9,387 bases of DNA, from NCBI GenBank assembly GCA_009692985.1, contig SHYF01000054.1:1-9387 (forward strand). The letters run 5' to 3'. The notes beneath the pieces were generated by a model. The model ran no database searches. It was not told the origin of the DNA and worked only from the letters and a program-made list of their open reading frames with translations. Source of the DNA: Dehalococcoidia bacterium. GTDB lineage: Bacteria > Chloroflexota > Dehalococcoidia > Lucifugimonadales > SHYF01. A program made the position numbers and the translations under genes. Positions 1-6,700 of the stretch are shown piece after piece. Positions within the stretch are counted from its first letter, which is position 1, and each line of letters opens with the position of its first letter.

Positions 1-272
1 TATTCGAAGTAGGCCGACGCTTGGAGCTGGACGCCGATCCGCTCCTTGACCAGTTGCCCGTCTTGGTGGGTGTCCATGCCAAGCACGCGCGTCCGCCCGG
101 AAGTGGGCTGCTGGAGGCCCTCCATAATTTCCAGGGCGGTGGTCTTGCCGGCGCCGTTGGGGCCAAGGATTCCGAACACCTCACCCTGGTGGACGGAGAA
201 GGAAATGCCGTCCACGGCGGTCAAGCTGCCGAACCGTTTGACCAAGTCCTGGACCTCAATTGCTTCTGGCAT
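1..272 (-). CDS. ABC transporter ATP-binding protein, N-terminal part (partial at left edge)
   Basis: Reading the minus strand from ATG at 272 gives an ABC ATPase N-terminus of about 90 residues, beginning MPEAIEVQDLVKRFGSLTAV. The Walker A motif GPNGAGKTT lies near residues 36-44, followed by ALEIMEGLQQPTSG and the start of the Q-loop region (RIGVQLQASAYFE) at the window edge. The Walker B and signature motifs lie outside the window. The pattern is that of the DrrA/CcmA-like export ATPases, which hydrolyse ATP on the cytoplasmic side to drive a separate membrane permease; the substrate cannot be told. The start is supported by AGGTG at 281-285, eight bases upstream of the ATG. The gene has its own promoter (292-331) and is separated from the upstream molybdoenzyme gene by a repeat-filled spacer, so it probably heads its own transcription unit. 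Confidence 0.93.
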   Translation of the reverse strand, partial: MPEAIEVQDLVKRFGSLTAVDGISFSVHQGEVFGILGPNGAGKTTALEIMEGLQQPTSGRTRVLGMDTHQDGQLVKERIGVQLQASAYFE

Positions 273-291
273 ACGTCATTCACCTGCCTGG

Positions 292-331
292 ATTATGGTG
301 GAAGATAATCTGTAGTGTCAAACGATGTCAA
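292..331 (-). promoter_or_regulatory. Promoter of the ABC ATPase gene with two TTGACA boxes
   Basis: On the minus strand a perfect -35 box TTGACA (321-316) is followed after 18 bases by CATAAT (297-292), a 5/6 match to the -10 consensus. A second perfect TTGACA lies ten bases further upstream (331-326) and can pair with GATTAT (310-305) at 15 bases. A transcript from the nearer promoter would begin about at 285 and leave almost no leader before the ribosome binding site; the upstream one would give a normal short leader. Sigma-70-type recognition is inferred from consensus only. Confidence 0.55.
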
Positions 332-374
332 GCTGTTTTGTTGGGCGGATTAGCAGGGTGCTGAAAAAGTGAGT

Positions 375-402
375 CCAGAGTCCCGACACGGCGGGACTCT
401 GG
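375..402 (-). terminator. Hairpin with 11-bp arms, weak terminator candidate
   Basis: CCAGAGTCCCG (375-385) and CGGGACTCTGG (392-402) are perfect inverted arms around a 6-base loop. On the minus strand the stem is followed after six bases by TTTTT (368-364), so it could stop transcripts running past the molybdoenzyme gene, whose stop is about 225 bases upstream. The gap between stem and T-run makes this a weak intrinsic terminator; it may simply be part of the repeat element. Confidence 0.3.
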
Positions 403-426
403 CAGGGGACTGGGGGTATCCCCCGT

Positions 427-450
427 AAGGGCGCAAGGCCTTGCGCCCTT
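427..450. repeat. Perfect 24-bp palindrome
   Basis: AAGGGCGCAAGG (427-438) is followed directly by its exact reverse complement CCTTGCGCCCTT (439-450), with no loop. It lies in the middle of MITE copy 1 and has no counterpart in copies 2 or 3. No T-run follows on either strand, so it does not look like an intrinsic terminator. It could be a cruciform-forming site, a protein-binding palindrome or the scar of a nested insertion. Confidence 0.6.
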
Positions 451-545
451 TCACCCCCCTTCCTGGCCAGAGCCTGTCCTGAGTAGGCCGAAGGAAAGGG
501 GGTATGGGGATGGTCGAAAAGGTTTTTTCATCAGCCTGATAGTAG

Positions 546-606
546 CCCCGTTCATCCTGAGCCGAGGTTACCCTGAGCGGAGCCAAAGGGAAGGACATGA
601 GCGGGG
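546..606. repeat. REP-like hairpin repeat (CCTGAGC core), copy A
   Basis: The arms CCCCGTTCATCCT (546-558) and AAGGACATGAGCGGGG (591-606) are near-complementary and enclose two tandem core motifs, CCTGAGCCGAGG and CCTGAGCGGAGCCAAAGG. The layout matches the hairpin after ileS (6990-7032), where ATGAGCGG and GAAGGACATGAGCGG recur. It ends 20 bases beyond the stop of the molybdoenzyme gene and could protect its mRNA end or contribute to termination, but no T-run follows. Confidence 0.5.
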
Positions 607-626
607 CGGCACAGACATTGGCGTTC

Positions 627-2186
627 CTACGCCTCTTGCACAGACACAACTACACTGTGATACCCAGTCGCCCCGTCCGGCAGGCTGTCCTGCACCACCA
701 TGGTCTGCGTTTGTCCAGCGCCGTCGGTGGCTCGCACTGTGATGGTGTACGGGCCAGCCGAAGGCGGCGTCCAAGCCCGGGTCCACAACACCCAGGTGTA
801 CGGAGACAGTGCCTTGCGCACCTCCGCAGGATGCCAGCTAACGCCGCCGTCCGTGCTGACCTCTACTCTTGTAACGCCGCGGTCCCCGGCGAAGGCAACT
901 CCACCCACTAGAGTCTCCTGGGGTGCCACTACTGCGCCGTACGATGGCACATCCACCCGGGACATTGTGTTTATGACAGCCGTGTCTGCCCAGCCGCGCT
1001 GCTGCCAGTAGCCGCGGAAGTTGGCTGGCACTGGCTCTATCCTGGCCAGCCACTTCACGTTCTCCATGCCGTACAACCCAGGGACAATGAGGCGGGCAGG
1101 GAAGCCGTGGGCGTCAGAAAGAGGTTCCCCGTTCATCAGATACGCCACCAGCACGTTCTCCTGCATGGCACGCTCCACAGGGAAGCTGTCCACGTACCCA
1201 TCGGCTGCGAAGAATGCCAGCCGCGCAGTTGCGGGAAGAAGCTTGGCACGTTCCAGCACTAGCTTAAGCGGGACACCCTGCCAGAGGGCGTTGCTGACCA
1301 GGTCGCCGCCGATGTTGTTGCTGATGCATGTGAGCGTGACGTACTGCTCCTGCCAGGGCAACGCCTTCAGTTCGTCGTATGACAGGGAGTACGCGTTCCC
1401 CAAGTTGCCTGTTATCTCCAGCTTCCATGTGGTCGCATCCACCCTGGGGTTGATGATGTTCTTGGATACTTCGTAGAACTGGTCGTTAGGCGTTATCTCC
1501 GGCGGCAGCATCCCAGCGTTGCCGAAGACGCGGGACGGCGATACCTGGGACGCGCCGCGGGCGATGGCGCGCACTGCCAGGCCTCCGACGGCTGCCAGAA
1601 TGGCCACGATAGCAGCCATCTTCAGGAGTCGCCGGCGTCCCATGTCCTGGCGGCCTTCCTTCCGGGCCAACGCCAAAGAATGGAGCTGTGCCAGGGATAG
1701 TCCGTATGCCGTCAGGGCCAGAAAAGAGGTGAATAAATATCGCCAGGGCCCGTTGGGGAGGGAAGAGCCAAAGGCTCCGCCTCCTGCGATGGGGGTAACT
1801 ACAACCATCAAGGGCAGCCACAAGGATGACCCTATGAGGAGGCCACGATGCCAGGGCTGGCGTTCGCTGAATGGTAGCTTTGCGGAGTAGCGGACGTATA
1901 ACATTCCAAGCCCGCCACCCGCCAGCACCTGTCCCGCCAATAGACCGCCGAACATCAGGGGCTTGGCGCTCACCTGGAGATGCGTTAGCACAAAGTCGAA
2001 GACAGATGGAGGCGTCGCCCTGGTAAGCCCGTCAGCCATGATCTCAAGGTACACCGGAGCGTTCAGGGCGAACCTAAGCGCAACCACAAAAGTGGTGATG
2101 ACTAGCCCAGAGACCAGGCCAATAGCCAGCCCTGCTGCCCTAGACACGCGACCTGGACTTGTTGTAGCCTGTTGCCCTGTTTCCAT
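627..2186 (-). CDS. Membrane-anchored sulfite oxidase-family molybdopterin oxidoreductase
   Basis: A 519-residue protein of the sulfite oxidase/YedY molybdopterin superfamily. Residues 1-172 hold four predicted membrane helices (about 18-41, 76-98, 114-136, 150-173). Then comes a basic loop with GRRRLLK (183-189), a good twin-arginine match, and a fifth helix (about 190-208). The molybdopterin domain follows: TCISNNIGGD with the likely molybdenum-ligating Cys287, then HGFPARLIVPGLYGMENVKW (360-379). The C-terminal Ig-like Mo-co dimerisation domain begins near 425 (STDGGVSWHPAEV, WVLWTRAWTP). Charge distribution puts the catalytic part outside the cytoplasmic membrane. The natural substrate (sulfite or another oxyanion/organic oxide) and electron partner cannot be read from sequence. 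The start at 2186 has GGGAGG (2196-2191) four bases upstream; that site directly abuts MITE copy 2. The neighbours do not suggest a heme or cytochrome partner inside the window. Confidence 0.9.
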   Translation of the reverse strand: METGQQATTSPGRVSRAAGLAIGLVSGLVITTFVVALRFALNAPVYLEIMADGLTRATPPSVFDFVLTHLQVSAKPLMFGGLLAGQVLAGGGLGMLYVRYSAKLPFSERQPWHRGLLIGSSLWLPLMVVVTPIAGGGAFGSSLPNGPWRYLFTSFLALTAYGLSLAQLHSLALARKEGRQDMGRRRLLKMAAIVAILAAVGGLAVRAIARGASQVSPSRVFGNAGMLPPEITPNDQFYEVSKNIINPRVDATTWKLEITGNLGNAYSLSYDELKALPWQEQYVTLTCISNNIGGDLVSNALWQGVPLKLVLERAKLLPATARLAFFAADGYVDSFPVERAMQENVLVAYLMNGEPLSDAHGFPARLIVPGLYGMENVKWLARIEPVPANFRGYWQQRGWADTAVINTMSRVDVPSYGAVVAPQETLVGGVAFAGDRGVTRVEVSTDGGVSWHPAEVRKALSPYTWVLWTRAWTPPSAGPYTITVRATDGAGQTQTMVVQDSLPDGATGYHSVVVSVQEA

Positions 2187-2196
2187 AGCACCTCCC

Positions 2197-2366
2197 TAAG
2201 AGGGTGATGAAAAACTCCTCCGACCATTCTCCTGACCCACTTTCTGCCAGGAATGGGGTAGAGGAAAAATCTGGGGGATACCCCCAGACCCCCACCCCTT
2301 CGACTTTGCTTAGGGCAGGCTCCGGGGCTTTGCCCTTCTGGGCTCCCCTTTTTCAGCGGCCTCTTG
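2197..2366. repeat. MITE-like element, copy 2 (170 bp)
   Basis: The left end TAAGAGGGTGATGAAAAAC (2197-2215) is inverted at the right end, whose reverse complement reads CAAGAGGCCGCTGAAAAAG (2366-2348). Read on the minus strand, its first two thirds align with copy 3, including the core CCTAAGCAAAGTCGAAGG (2314-2297) and the GGTCTGGGGGTATCCCCCAG hairpin. The last third resembles the right part of copy 1 (ATGGTCG, then TTTTTCATCA). It fills most of the divergent spacer between the molybdoenzyme gene and rsmI. Confidence 0.7.
2265..2287 (-). terminator. Terminator-like hairpin inside MITE copy 2
   Basis: On the minus strand CTGGGGG, loop TAT, CCCCCAG is followed by ATTTTT (2270-2265): a perfect 7-bp GC-rich stem with a T-run one base later. 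It points toward the molybdoenzyme gene, whose ATG is about 80 bases downstream, so it would stop antisense read-through from the rsmI side or attenuate any promoter further upstream. The 3-base loop is tight, and the function is inferred. Confidence 0.5.
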
Positions 2367-2433
2367 GAGCCTACCCCTCGTGGTAACATACGAGTCGCCA
2401 CGCTAGCTGGATTTGCTCTAATAGGTGCAAATG

Positions 2434-3261
2434 ATGCATACATTGTACGTCGTTGCGACACCCATAGGAAACCTAGAGGACGTCACCCTCCGCGCGTTGC
2501 GTTTGCTTCAAGAGGTCAGCATCATCGCTGCGGAGGACACGCGCACAACAAGAAAGCTCCTGCGTCGCCACAACATCCGGACTCCGCTTGTCAGCTACTA
2601 CGAGGGCAACCGCTTCTTGCGCATCCCATTCCTGCTGGAGCGTCTCCAGGAGGGGGACGTTGCCTTGGTCTCGGACGCAGGTATGCCTGGCATCCGCGAC
2701 CCCGGCTACGAGCTGGTCCGAGCAGCCATCAAGGCAGGCGTTCCGGTGGTGCCTGTACCCGGGCCTTCGGCGGTGACGACGGCCTTGGCGGCCTCGGGCC
2801 TGCCCGCTGACCAGTTCCTGTTCCTGGGGTTCCTGCCCAGCCGGCGCAAGGAACGCCTTCAATTGCTGCAACGGGTATCCCGCCAGCCGTACACCCTGGT
2901 GGTCTTTGAAGCGCCCCACAGGCTAAGGGCTTCTCTGGAGGACATGGCGGCGGCCCTGGGCAGCGACCGCCATGTGGCAGTGTGCCGGGAGCTTACCAAG
3001 CTGTACGAGGAGATATACAGAGGGACGATCTCGCAGGCGCAGGCGCACTTCGTGCTGCCCCGGGGCGAGTTCACGCTGGTCATCGCCGGTGCCGATGAGA
3101 ATAATGGATCGGAGGAGGACACCTTGCAAGATGCGGTGGATGGCCTTCGCCGTCTAAAGGCGGTGGGCATCCCAGCCCGTGAGGCAGTGGCGCAGGTGAT
3201 GGCGCAGTACGACCTGCCGCGCCGCCGGGTGTACCAGATGTGGCTGGAGTTGGCAGGTTGA
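2434..3261 (+). CDS. rsmI: 16S rRNA (cytidine1402-2'-O)-methyltransferase RsmI
   Basis: A 275-residue, full-length member of the tetrapyrrole-methylase fold family that uses S-adenosylmethionine to 2'-O-methylate C1402 in the decoding centre of 16S rRNA. Family signatures appear in order: VATPIGNLEDVTLRAL near the N-terminus (PIGNL about residues 10-14), AAEDTRTTRKLL, ALVSDAGMPGIRDPG, VPVPGPSAVTTALAASGLP, FLGFLPSRRKER, FEAPHRL, CRELTKLYEE and GEFTLVIAG. A short helical C-terminal region (GIPAREAVAQVMAQYDLPRR) is also typical. ATG at 2434 was chosen because AGGTG (2423-2427) lies six bases upstream; ATG at 2431 and GTG at 2425 are in-frame alternatives adding one or three residues, but the former is too close to AGGTG and the latter overlaps it. 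The gene is divergent from the molybdoenzyme gene, and MITE copy 3 starts two bases after its stop. Confidence 0.95.
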   Translation: MHTLYVVATPIGNLEDVTLRALRLLQEVSIIAAEDTRTTRKLLRRHNIRTPLVSYYEGNRFLRIPFLLERLQEGDVALVSDAGMPGIRDPGYELVRAAIKAGVPVVPVPGPSAVTTALAASGLPADQFLFLGFLPSRRKERLQLLQRVSRQPYTLVVFEAPHRLRASLEDMAAALGSDRHVAVCRELTKLYEEIYRGTISQAQAHFVLPRGEFTLVIAGADENNGSEEDTLQDAVDGLRRLKAVGIPAREAVAQVMAQYDLPRRRVYQMWLELAG

Positions 3262-3262
3262 T

Positions 3263-3377
3263 TAGTAGGCTGCTGCAAAAGGAGAGTGCAGGAGGGCTTT
3301 GCCCAGGAGCCTGCCCTGAGCGGAACCGAAGGGGTGTGGGTCTGGGGCTATCCCCCAGGATTTTCGTCACCCTGCTA
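3263..3377. repeat. MITE-like element, copy 3 (115 bp)
   Basis: The left end TAGTAGGCTGCTGCAAAAGG (3263-3282) matches the reverse complement of the right end, TAGCAGGGTGACGAAAATCC (3377-3358), at about 14 of 20 positions. Both ends start with TA. Inside are GGGCTTTGCCC, the core CCTGAGCGGAACCGAAGG (3315-3332) and a terminator-like hairpin (3342-3364). It is the shortest copy and aligns nearly end to end with the first two thirds of copy 2 on the opposite strand. It sits exactly between the rsmI stop and the stop codon of the regulator remnant. Confidence 0.7.
3342..3364 (+). terminator. Possible rsmI terminator within MITE copy 3
   Basis: CTGGGG (3342-3347), loop CTATC, CCCCAG (3353-3358) and then GATTTTC form a 6-bp stem with a short T-run on the plus strand, about 80 bases after the rsmI stop. 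It is the same module as the hairpin in copy 2 but with one mismatch in the stem and four instead of five T residues. Confidence 0.4.
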
Positions 3378-3662
3378 GGCCACGTTAGCCCAGCCGCGTT
3401 CGTAGATTAGCGCTTGCCGTGTTTGGTGCAGCCGCTGGCCAATCAGTTTGGTGAGGTTTACTAGCAACACGTTCCCCAGGGCTAGATACCGCCGCATGGC
3501 CTCCCTTAGTGCTTCCCCTTCCACAGTGAGTAGCTCGCATCTTTCCAGAGCTATGGCGGACATGGAAAAGATGTGAGGTTCCACCAGAGCCGACCATCCA
3601 ATCGTCGTTCCCCATCTCGTTCTAGTTGCCTGACTCGTGCAACATGCGCCCTTGACCCGCAA
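3375..3662 (-). pseudogene. 5'-truncated cyclic-nucleotide-binding domain (Crp/cNMP-like) remnant
   Basis: The minus-strand frame encodes GWSALVEPHIFSMSAIALER followed by CELLTVEGEALREAMRRY, LALGNVLLVNLTKLIGQRLH and QTRQAL. This is the pattern of the second half of a cNMP-binding (Crp/CAP-type) domain: the turn after the phosphate-binding cassette, the last beta strands and the C-terminal helix ending R-L-x-x-T-R. The first half of the beta-roll is missing: the residues before GWS (GACCTSQATRTRWGTT) do not resemble the family, and the only upstream start is TTG at 3662, which overlaps the ileS promoter. The stop codon lies in the end of MITE copy 3. I read it as a decayed regulator fragment of about 80 recognisable residues. 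A functional short protein is possible but less likely. The recognised part covers about 3378-3615. Confidence 0.6.
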
Positions 3663-3680
3663 TTGCCCCTATGCTAACTT
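3652..3680 (+). promoter_or_regulatory. Putative ileS promoter (extended -10)
   Basis: TTGACC (3652-3657, 5/6 to the -35 consensus) is followed after 17 bases by TAACTT (3675-3680), preceded directly by TGC, an extended -10 arrangement. Transcription would begin near 3687, giving a leader of about 29 bases before ATG 3716. The hexamer at -10 is only a weak match. I see no T-box antiterminator sequence (no TGGNACCGCG-like stretch) upstream of ileS. Confidence 0.4.
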
Positions 3681-3715
3681 TGGTTCTTGCCAACTATAGG
3701 AGCTCGAAGCCAGAT

Positions 3716-6700
3716 ATGACAGTGTTCAAGCCTGTATCGTCAAGAGTCAGCTTTCCTGAGATGGAGGAGCGCATCCTACGCTTGTGGAAGGAGCGTGACA
3801 TGCTCCGCCAGGTAGACCAGGCGCGCAAGGATGCGCCCCCATTCACCCTGTACGAAGGCCCGCCCACGGCCAACGGCAAGCCAGGCATTCACCATGTGCT
3901 GGCTCGCGTCTTCAAAGATGTCATACCTCGCTACAAGACAATGCAAGGATTCAGGCTCGTCCGTCAGGGGGGCTGGGACACCCACGGGCTGCCCGTGGAG
4001 CTGGAGATAGAGAAGGAGCTTGGCATATCCAGCAAGCGGGAGATTGAGGAGTACGGCATCGAGCGGTTCAACGCCCTGTGCAGAGAGAGCGTGATGCGCT
4101 ACGTCAAAGAGTTCGAGGACCTGACGGACCGGATTGGCTTCTGGGTAGACATGCCCAACGCCTACGTCACATTCAAGAACGACTATATTGAGACGGGTTG
4201 GTGGATCATAAAGCAGCTTTGGGAGCGTGGCCTGCTGTACGAGGGTTACAGGGTAGCGCCCCACTGCCCGCGGTGCGTAACCACCCTCAGTTCCCACGAG
4301 GTGGCGATGGGCTACCAGGAGAACACGCCCGACCCGTCGGTGTACGTGCGGTTCCGGCTGCTGCCGCACCACCAGGGCACGGCCGCAGTTGCTATGGCGG
4401 ATAGCCTTGCAAGGTTGGGTTGGCATCAAGAGCGAGCCGAATGGCGGTTCGGGGTTCCTTCTATTCTGGCCTGGACCACGACGCCGTGGACTCTCACGGC
4501 CAACGTTGCGCTGGCCGTGAATCCAGATGAGGAGTACGTGCTGGCGCAGGCTCCCGACGGCCAGCCCCAAGAGCGTTTGATTGTTGCCAGGGCAAGGAAG
4601 GACGCTGTTCTGGGGCCTGAATGGGAAGAGATAGCCACGTTCAAAGGCAGCGAGCTGGCCAATCTCCACTATGAGCCGCTGTACCACACTGCCGAACGCG
4701 GCTACATCCACCACGTCGTCACGGCCGATTTCGTGTCAATGGACGACGGCACTGGCATCGTCCACATCGCCCCTGCCTACGGCGGTGAGGACATGGAGCT
4801 GGGCCGCGCCAACTCCCTGCCCACCCTCCACACCATTGACCTTCAAGGCAACCTCGCCAAGGAAGGACTGCCAGGCTCTGGCAAGTTCGTCAAACAGGCC
4901 GACGAAGATGTAATGCGTGACCTGGAGCAGCGGGGTCTGTTGTACAAGCGCGAGGTCATCCGCCACACGTACCCGTTCTGCTGGCGGTGCAACACGCCGC
5001 TGCTCTACTACGCCAAGTCATCCTGGTACATCAAGACCACTGCCGTGAAAGACAGGCTCATATCCGGCAATGGCGAGATCAACTGGTACCCGGACTACAT
5101 CAAAGAGGGACGCTTTGGCGAATGGCTGCGTGGCAACGTGGACTGGGCATTGTCCCGAGAGCGTTACTGGGGCACGCCAATGCCCGTCTGGAAATGCTCG
5201 AATTGCGGTGAATCCGAATGCTTTGGCAGTGTCGCAGCACTGCGGGAGCGTGCCCAGCCGTACTATCTCCCTCTCCTGGATGCGGAGCGCCTCGACCTTC
5301 ACCGCCCCTATGTTGACCAGGTGGGAATTACCTGCCAGAAGTGTAGCGGCACCATGCGCCGCATTCCGGACGTCATGGACGCCTGGTTCGACTCTGGCGC
5401 TATGCCATTCGCCCAGTCCCACGTCATGTCCACGGACGACCTGGAACGGCTGAGGCGGGAGCATCTCTTCCCAGCCGACTACATCTGCGAGGCGGTGGAC
5501 CAGACCCGGGGCTGGTTCTACACCCTTCACGCACTATCCACCCTAATAGCCGGCGAGCCGAGCTATCGCAACGTCATCTGCCTGGGGCTAATCCTGGACG
5601 CCAAGGGCGAAAAGATGAGCAAGTCCAAGGGGAACGTGACAGACCCTTGGACTGTCATCAACGCACACGGGGCCGACGCACTGCGCTGGTACATGTTCAC
5701 CGCAGCGCCCCCTGGGAACTCCCGCCGCTTCTCAGCCGACCTGGTAAGCGAGTCGGTGCGTAAGTTCTTCCTGCCCCTCTGGAATGTCTACTCATTCTTT
5801 GTAACCTACGCCAACATAGACGGCTTTGACCCAAAGGCGACACCTGCCCAGGAGCCGGCCTCGGACCTGGACAGGTGGATACGGTCGGAGCTGGAGCAGC
5901 TTGTGGTAGAGGTCACGGAGCTACTGGAGGAGTACAACCCCACTGATGCCGCGCGACGGATTGAGGATTTCGTGGACGTGCTCTCCGACTGGTACGTCCG
6001 CCGCAGCCGCCGTCGCTTCTGGAAGAGCGAGAACGACCAGGACAAGTTATCCGCCTACTCCACGCTGCACACTTGCCTTACGACGCTGTCGAAGCTGCTG
6101 GCTCCCTTCGCTCCCTTCGTGGCCGAGGAGATGTACGGAAACCTGGTGCTATCCGTGGGCTCTGATGCGCCGCCTAGCGTCCATTTGGCCGACTGGCCCA
6201 AGTCAAATGAATCGCTAATAGACAAGGAGCTTTCCGAGGCAATGCGCCTGGCCATGCGGGTGTCCAGCCTGGGCCGGGCCGCCCGCAGCAAGGCGGGAAT
6301 CAGGGTGCGGCAGCCGCTGGCAAAGGTGCTGGTGAAGGCACGCTCGGTGCAGGAAGGAGCGGCCTTGCTGAGGCTGGCATCCCAGGTGGCAGAGGAGTTG
6401 AATGTCAAAGAGGTAGCCCTGCTGAATGATGAACTGGATGTCATGGAGTTCTCGTTGAGGCCCAACTTGCAGCTCTTGGGGCCCAGGCTGGGCGCAGAGC
6501 TTTCCAAGCTGCGCCGCGCTCTGGCGGGCGCGGATGCCACAGGCATAGCTCGGGCCGTGCTTAGCGGTGAGTCCGTGGTAGTAGAGGGGTTCACTTTGAA
6601 GCCTGAGGAGTTGTTGGTGTCCACCAGTGACCGCCCAGGCTACGCCGGGGCGATGGAAGGCGGGTACGCCGTGGCCGTTGCTACTGAGCTGACCCCTGAG

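Larger units (their letters stand above)
351..541. repeat. MITE-like element, copy 1 (191 bp)
   Basis: The left end TAGCAGGGTGCTGAAAAAG (351-369) is matched in inverted orientation by the right end, whose reverse complement reads TATCAGGCTGATGAAAAAA (541-523); about 15 of 19 positions agree. Both ends begin with TA, which could be a duplicated TA target. Inside are a hairpin with perfect 11-bp arms (375-385 and 392-402), a small GGGGG-TAT-CCCCC stem (412-424), a perfect 24-bp palindrome (427-450) and a CCTGAG...CCGAAGG core (478-494). There is no transposase gene, so it would be non-autonomous. Copies 2 and 3 in this window share the ends and several internal modules. Confidence 0.7.

Noticed and set aside
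21..315. Plus-strand open frames over the left edge
   Set aside because: They are antisense to the ABC ATPase, whose Walker A motif is unmistakable on the minus strand.
350..649. Minus-strand frame of 99 codons across the repeat region
   Set aside because: It runs through the terminal repeats, palindrome and hairpin repeat, overlaps the end of the molybdoenzyme gene and has no protein-like pattern.
3671..3715. ATG at 3671 as the ileS start (15 extra residues)
   Set aside because: No ribosome binding site precedes it, the extra residues do not resemble IleS N-termini, and the predicted promoter would start transcription downstream of it.
3600..3715. T-box or other riboswitch upstream of ileS
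   Set aside because: The spacer is too short, and no T-box consensus or terminator/antiterminator pair is visible.
3776..4714. Long minus-strand open frame (312 codons) inside ileS
   Set aside because: It is antisense to highly conserved ileS motifs; its composition is that of a GC-rich shadow frame with no recognisable domain.
6055..6624. Serine/alanine-rich minus-strand frame inside ileS
   Set aside because: Low-complexity shadow of the C-terminal part of ileS, with no family pattern.
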